Of a stretch of DNA of 64,000 nt, positions 58,857 through 64,000 are shown piece by piece; the stretch's first letter is position 1, and each line of letters starts with the position of its first letter. The notes below the pieces were generated by a model. The model searched no databases. It saw only the letters and a list, made by a program, of their open reading frames with translations, and was not told the origin of the DNA. The DNA is taken from NCBI GenBank assembly GCA_958450365.1, contig CAUEEP010000752.1, positions 124,001-188,000 of the forward strand. The letters run 5' to 3'. This stretch comes from Mesorhabditis belari (lineage: Eukaryota > Nematoda > Chromadorea > Rhabditida > Rhabditidae). The position numbers and the translations under genes are program-made.

Positions 58857-59204
58857 CATTACTATCAAATCTCATCAATTGACGACATTCATTCAAATGA
58901 ACTCAAACTCGATGATTTGAATACAAGTGAGAAGTTTTTCAAAGTCTTCAATCCAAAAAAACCATTTCAAAAGCCAAGGAGGCAATATTCAAGCTGCACG
59001 ACGGTGTGACGGATCAATCTCGATTTGAAAAATATCAAGGTACAGTTTTAGGCAGATTTTTACAACAACTTTATTTCAGCTTGCACGAGCCTTGATGATA
59101 GATCTTGTTCCGCTGGTCGAACATGCTATATGAGTCTTCATTTTGATACAAACAGACAAGACAAAAGGCCATATAGTGCTTACGAATGTTTACATGTGAA
59201 ATAA
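58857..59204 (+). CDS. 3' exons of a small Cys-rich gene
   Basis: Exons 58857-58926, 58974-59039 (preceded by a 47-nt intron) and 59080-59204, all joined in phase 1. The last reads CTSLDDRSCSAGRTCYMSLH...YSAYECLHVK and stops at 59202-59204, with AATAAA overlapping the stop. The C-x2-G-x-T-C-Y pattern resembles the units of the Cys-rich protein at 47305-50079. The 5' exon and start were not found; GTGAGT at 58812 may be the preceding donor. Confidence 0.5.
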
Positions 59205-59237
59205 AGCTTTAAAGTTTTGAGTTAATGACAAACTAGG

Positions 59238-60432
59238 ATCGTTACGGTTATCGGGGGATGGGGGCTGGTTTTTAACCATTTTGCTACCCGATTTTAGATA
59301 GGTTTTTGTTAATAACCTTTGATAAAACAAATAGTTTCTGAAAGCTGACGTTCTGAGCTATCTAAATCTTATTAAAACTTCCTGATCTAACAAGTTTAAG
59401 GTGCTTAAAAATGAGCTGCAAAATGGTCAAAAACTCGTCTCCCCCCCCCCCCTCCACCGCACTACAGGTACGTTCTTGAATAAAAATTTGATAACGACAG
59501 ATTAAAAATCTGGATGCTGTAGTTGTATGCACTCCAGCTAAGAAGTTCGCAAAAAATAAAAAAATTCTGAGCACTCACAAAAGAGGAATAAGCGCCGGAA
59601 GATTTGAGGGTCTGCGCGCTAAAATGTGGGCAAATTACCGTAACCCAAAGGGTCAAATGGCTGCGAAATCGCTGAACTTTTCTCGTTTTTCAGAATTGAA
59701 TTTAATAATAATGAATGAGTGCAGTTATATTGTTTTATTTTATTAAATGTTTCGCTCATAAGATGATTTTTATTTTTTTTATAATAAAATTAGCAATATT
59801 AAAATATAAAACAGCTGGTTTTTTTTTTAATCTTCAAAAATCCTTTATGATTACCCGGCGGTCATTAATATCCCTCCTTGAAACAAAGCAATCTGTTACA
59901 GAAATAAAAACTTAACTTTGTCGCATCGCTCACTGAAGGTTTTATCACAAAGTAAATTTGAAAAAACGAGAAAAGTTCAGCGATTTCGCAACCATTTGAC
60001 CCTTTGGGTTACGGTAATTTGCCCATATTTTAGAGCGCAGACCCTCAAATCTTTAGGCGCTTATTCCTCTTTTGTGAGTGCTCAGAATCTTTTTATTTTT
60101 CTTGCGAATTTCTTAGCTGGAGTGCATACAACATTTCACAGGATTCAGATTTTTGATCTCTCCTTACAACTTTTTGTACTTGTAGTGTACTTGTTGTACT
60201 TGTGGTGTACTTGTTGTACTTGTGCACTGCACCACCGAGTCACTTTTTGACTGCCTGACCCACCACCGAGCCTGAGCCACGGTAGTCCTTACAAACTCAT
60301 AATTCCCTCAGTGCACAAGAGGGTCAAATTTCAAATGCATTTTTAGAGCATATGAAATTTAGAGCATATGGGTAAAAGCTAAAAACGCCATCGTGTTGCC
60401 TGTGTCTGACTTGCTTCCCCCCAGATAACCGT
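59238..60432. mobile_element. Nested fold-back element
   Basis: Outer ends ACGGTTATCGGGGGATGGGG and complement near 60432. An inner palindrome spans about 59470-60170, with arms such as 'aaaagttcagcgatttcgca' and 'ctgagcactcacaaaagagg'. No transposase. Confidence 0.7.
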
Positions 60433-60788
60433 AAAGATCCAAAAGCTAAATTAAAATCTTCAAATTTTGATAAACAGCAAGAATTCTTTGTGTTTTGTTG
60501 CAAGAATACTAAATGCTAATTCAATTTGAATCTCACTTGTGCTTTAATTTTGTTGACAACTTTTAAAAAACCCTTGGAAAGCGTCTTGAAGTTTGCCGAT
60601 AACAAAATGGATATAAAATAGGCAAAAATGGAGAAAATCTTATCAGAAAAGCGTCGGCAACACGTGAAATTTGAAAGAATTTCGGCGGTTATCTCGAATT
60701 TTATTCAATTCTCAGAAGAGCACATTCATTTTCGCTCTTTCAAAAAAGCCTTGCAATTGCAATATTACCTGGCAAATCATTGCCAAGT

Positions 60789-63700
60789 ATGACTCGTTTG
60801 TCATGGTTGATTTTAGTGGTAACTATCCAGGTTTGTTCTTCAATGAAATGAAATTTTCAATATTAAACTCATAGCTTACAATTGCTGACGATTGTGATCT
60901 TTGTCACAAAATGGCTCAATATGTCTTATCGTTTAAAGGTTTGGACAAAAACCGATCTCACTCATCTATTATAGCGTTCACTAGACCTGCTTATCGATAT
61001 TATTAATAAAAATGGCAAGCTTATGTTTGACCATTCAGAACTCTGTTTATAGAACAGCTATCAATATGTAAATTGTTTCATTGGAAAGCCAAGAATGTCA
61101 GCTTTTAATTGCTATCTCACACATAGCAATTTCTCATAGGTGAGTACCTCAAAAAACTTATCAATACTTCGATAAGGTTTATGTGGTGCTTACTTATTAA
61201 AAGTCGCTAAGTATAAAATAGCTAAAATAACCATCTGTGTCATGGTCCAAAAGGGCAATACAATAAAAATAGCTTCATTTTGCATTTTGCATCTGTTCGT
61301 ATGTCACCATAGTTTTTTGTTTCAGGTCAAGCCTACGCTGACGTGAAAGCGAAAGCGATTTCCTCAATCAGAACGTTTCCCACTTCGGATCAACCGTTTC
61401 TCAATAACTTGATCAGGTGCCGGAAAAGATTCCAAAAAGAAAAGAGCAACAAGTTTTGCTAAAAATTGAATTAATTAAACGGTAAATTTATGCTTCAATC
61501 TAGCTACAACTTCCGCAAACTCTACATGGATGTGAATAGTGCAGCGAGTGGAATGACCCCATCGACCTCTTGCTCTGATATGGGATTCTGTGATACAAAG
61601 GTGGTTTAAAAGTTTTTGAATTGGATTTTTATCTAAGCATGATATAGTTTACTATAAGTTTAATACAAATCAAAGAAAATCTAATTGAAACTAAAATCTC
61701 ACTTGCATTTGCATTATTCAGGACGAGTTCAAAGCTCCATTCACCATTGTCGACTACAAGGCCTCGTTCTGGGATGATCACTCGGCTGTCAAGTTTTAAA
61801 AGAATCTTAACTTCATTTTTAAGATTTAGAAATACCCGTGACAAGACGATTATTGTCGTTCATCACACCGTTGATCCGACTCTTCCTGACACAATTCTCT
61901 CATTGAAAAACGCAGGGCTTTCTGTGCAATATATTGGTAAGCAGGCTATTAGAGAATACTAGGATTGTGCCAAGGACAGTAAATATTTTCCGGGCCAGAT
62001 CAGATTTGCCTTTGCTGTGGACTGATGTGACTGATTGCAGATCAGGCCCACAAAAACCTGGTCTTAAGATCCCGATTGTAAGCCTGGATTACAGATTCTC
62101 AGTTATGACTTACAGAAGTCATTAATCTATTAATTTAGTTGACAGAGATGGAAAAATTTATCGTCTCGTGGACGATTACAGACGAGCCTACCATGCGGGA
62201 GCTGGAATTTGGCGCGGAGATGGGTGAGTTGTAAAAACTTGTTGCACTTTATCTGACAAAATTTGATTAATGAACGTTTTTTCTTGAATAGATAATTCAT
62301 CTTTTTCGTTTCTTTTCGTTTAAACAGGAAAAGAACTCTAGCTAAGAATGAACAAGTATTCGTAACGTTCAGCTTTCCCAATAGAACTTTTAGATGCACC
62401 GTCGATGACACGAACACTCGCTCGGTCGGCATTGAGACAGTTAACACTGGAGGAGAGCCCTATCCGGACGTTCAGGTTAGTTAATAAAACTAATGCACAA
62501 AACCTAAGGCAACACTGAAAATAAAAACGTTGATAATGACGGGCAATTAGTTACCTAAAAAAAGATCAATTTACATATCATGATTTGGAAACAGTTCACA
62601 ATTCAAAGATTACCGGATTTCTGCTAATAGTAGTGAACCTTAAATTGCTTAAAATCTCGAAAACCGCTTATGAAAACCTATCGATGTGGGGTTGGAAAAT
62701 GTGGCTGATGATGAGTTCTTGTGGGGGATTAGAGTGTTGAGCTTCTGGGAAAACTTGGAAACTGTAAAATAGTCATCAACTCGGCTCAGCGAGGTGCACT
62801 ACTATTAGAGAGAATACGCTATGTGTTGCATCTCATATGAAGACAGATTAAGCCGAAAATGTGTCGATTTACTTAAAGTTTGTTATAACTTCATTTTTAT
62901 AACATTTTTACACTTATATTCCAATTTTTAGCCAGATAGACCGGCTATAAGAAAAATTAGGGCCATTAAAAGATCCGTAAATAAAAGCGTCTGGCACGAA
63001 GAGGCTTTTGTCCATAAAGATTGAAGATTAAAATAAAAATCTAATCAAATATATCAAAACCTATCGATGTGGGATTTGAAAATGTAGCTGCCGACGAGAT
63101 CTTGTGGGGGTTAGAGTGTTGAGCTTCTGGGAAAACTTGGAAATGTAAAATAGTCATCAACTCGGTTCAGCGAGATGCACTACTATTAGGGAAAATACCA
63201 TAACCGGATACAGCTCAAAGGAGGGTCCGAATCAGGGCGGATTCTCACTAAAGTTGTCGACAGATAGGTGAGTAATAATTTTTGATGGTTTTCTGTCGAA
63301 ATGATTGAAGGAAATCGGTTTATCAATAATTTATCAAGCATTAAAAGATGACCTTGAGTATAGCTAGTTTTGCTTGGAGGGATGTGGCGGAAATCTGGCC
63401 TAAATTAAGGTAAAAGTTGATTAGAAAAATTTGAGCATAGTGGCACCCGGAAAGCAGAAAAACTCATTTGCTTACTTACAAAAAAGAAGATATTCAACTG
63501 TAAATTTTCGAGAGTTTTCGGGGTTAAACGATTGGCGAAGTAAGGAAAGAGTTTACTGACAGTTCTAACTTCAACAACTTCATTCTAACAACTTCTAACA
63601 ATTTCTTGACCTTCTTGTCGATAAACACATTAGAAATCTTCGTCTTCAGTTCAAAAACGATTGACGGTATTCATTTTATTGAGTCTACTAATTGAAACTC

Positions 63701-64000
63701 GAGTTTAATTGGTCTAAACTTTTAGACTTATCTTCGAGAAGTGATTTGCAGCTTTCAAATGATATATAATAAGCATAGGTCCAAGAAAACATTTCAATTC
63801 TGTCTGTCGATAGTTTTAGTGAGAATCGGTCTTAAATTTGGGCCTCTCCTTTAAAAAACTCAAAATAGGTGAATCACTAAAATTCAGGTAAAAGCTCTGC
63901 ACCAATTAATCAGCTATTTGCGAACGAAATGGCACGTGGAACCACAAAATATTATTGGTAAGTTGAAAAATAATTGAAGAGACAAGTGTTTTCAGCTCAT
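60789..64000 (+). CDS. Secreted saposin-like plus N-acetylmuramoyl-L-alanine amidase fusion (runs off right edge)
   Basis: Exons 60789-60830, 60875-60938, 61326-61416, 61504-61600, 61722-61792, 61830-61936, 62139-62223, 62328-62475 and 63888-63957; all phases agree, 258 residues visible. Signal peptide MTRLSWLILVVTIQ. Residues about 20-95 look saposin-B-like: CDLCHKMAQYVLSF at the start and CSDMGFC at the end, giving four of the usual six Cys. Residues about 125-258 match the AmpD/amidase-2 fold that cleaves the MurNAc-L-Ala bond of peptidoglycan: TIIVVHHTVD (zinc His), VQYIVDRDGKIYRLVDD, AYHAGAGIW, TRSVGIETVN, VKALHQLISYLRTKWHVEP, NIIG; the expected second zinc ligand (GHSD) lies past the edge. 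Probably a gut or immune antibacterial effector. Eight introns exclude bacterial contamination. The 1.4-kb last intron holds two MITEs. Confidence 0.85.
62609..62820. mobile_element. MITE of the CTAATAGTAGTGCACC family, in amidase intron 8
   Basis: TACCGGATTTCTGCTAATAG...CTATTAGAGAGAATACGCTA, homologous in inverse to 30203-30413. Confidence 0.75.
63055..63205. mobile_element. Truncated MITE of the same family
   Basis: Shares 'aaaacctatcgatgtggg' through 'gcactactattagggaaaat' with 62609-62820 as a direct repeat; the left end is missing. Confidence 0.7.

Noticed and set aside
60789..64000. Bacterial contamination as source of the amidase
   Set aside because: Eight introns with worm splice sites, an N-terminal signal peptide and MITEs of the local families in its intron show it is nuclear worm DNA.

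Overview
The window is nuclear DNA of a nematode, most likely a free-living rhabditid-type worm. The evidence is AT-rich sequence, many short introns with TTTTCAG-type acceptors, and worm-typical families: a C-type lectin, an Str-superfamily chemoreceptor, an SLC22-like transporter, an EndoU-type protein and small secreted Cys-rich proteins. Species cannot be fixed from sequence alone. Genes were rebuilt exon by exon by hand, keeping a model only where splice phases agree across every junction.

Layout. 1-1424 (-): EndoU-type protein running off the left edge, followed by a fold-back repeat region that ends in an inverted copy of the EndoU promoter and start (to about 4885). 5291-10557 (+): ITFG2 homologue (KICSTOR complex). 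10990-11333 (+): remnant of an unknown gene beside a tandem duplication. 13763-18094 (-): secreted C-type lectin with a tail of 14-15-residue repeats, one per exon, carrying a dead Merlin transposon in an intron. 19640-23617: LINE fragment, hAT-type MITE, 34-bp satellite and a poorly resolved gene. 24399-32254 (-): 15-exon SLC22-like transporter whose introns are packed with mariner and Tc1 debris. 32390-36700: minisatellites, LINE tail, degenerate tRNA-Thr pair, solo LTR. 37425-46963 (+): protein kinase with a large unrecognised C-terminal half. 47305-50079 (-): secreted protein of about 43-residue Cys-rich repeats. 50384-51806: duplicated kinase fragment and a cluster of tRNA-Thr genes and pseudogenes. 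53419-55644 (+): chemoreceptor. 56228-58058: two mariner elements. 58857-59204 (+): end of another Cys-rich gene. 60789 to right edge (+): secreted saposin-like plus peptidoglycan-amidase fusion.

The host genes are functionally unrelated. They share heavy intron colonisation by non-autonomous DNA transposons of at least eight families (hAT-type, mariner, Tc1-like, Merlin and palindromic MITEs). The most biologically striking locus is the intron-bearing secreted saposin-like/AmpD-type amidase at the right edge, a candidate antibacterial effector and possible old horizontal acquisition.
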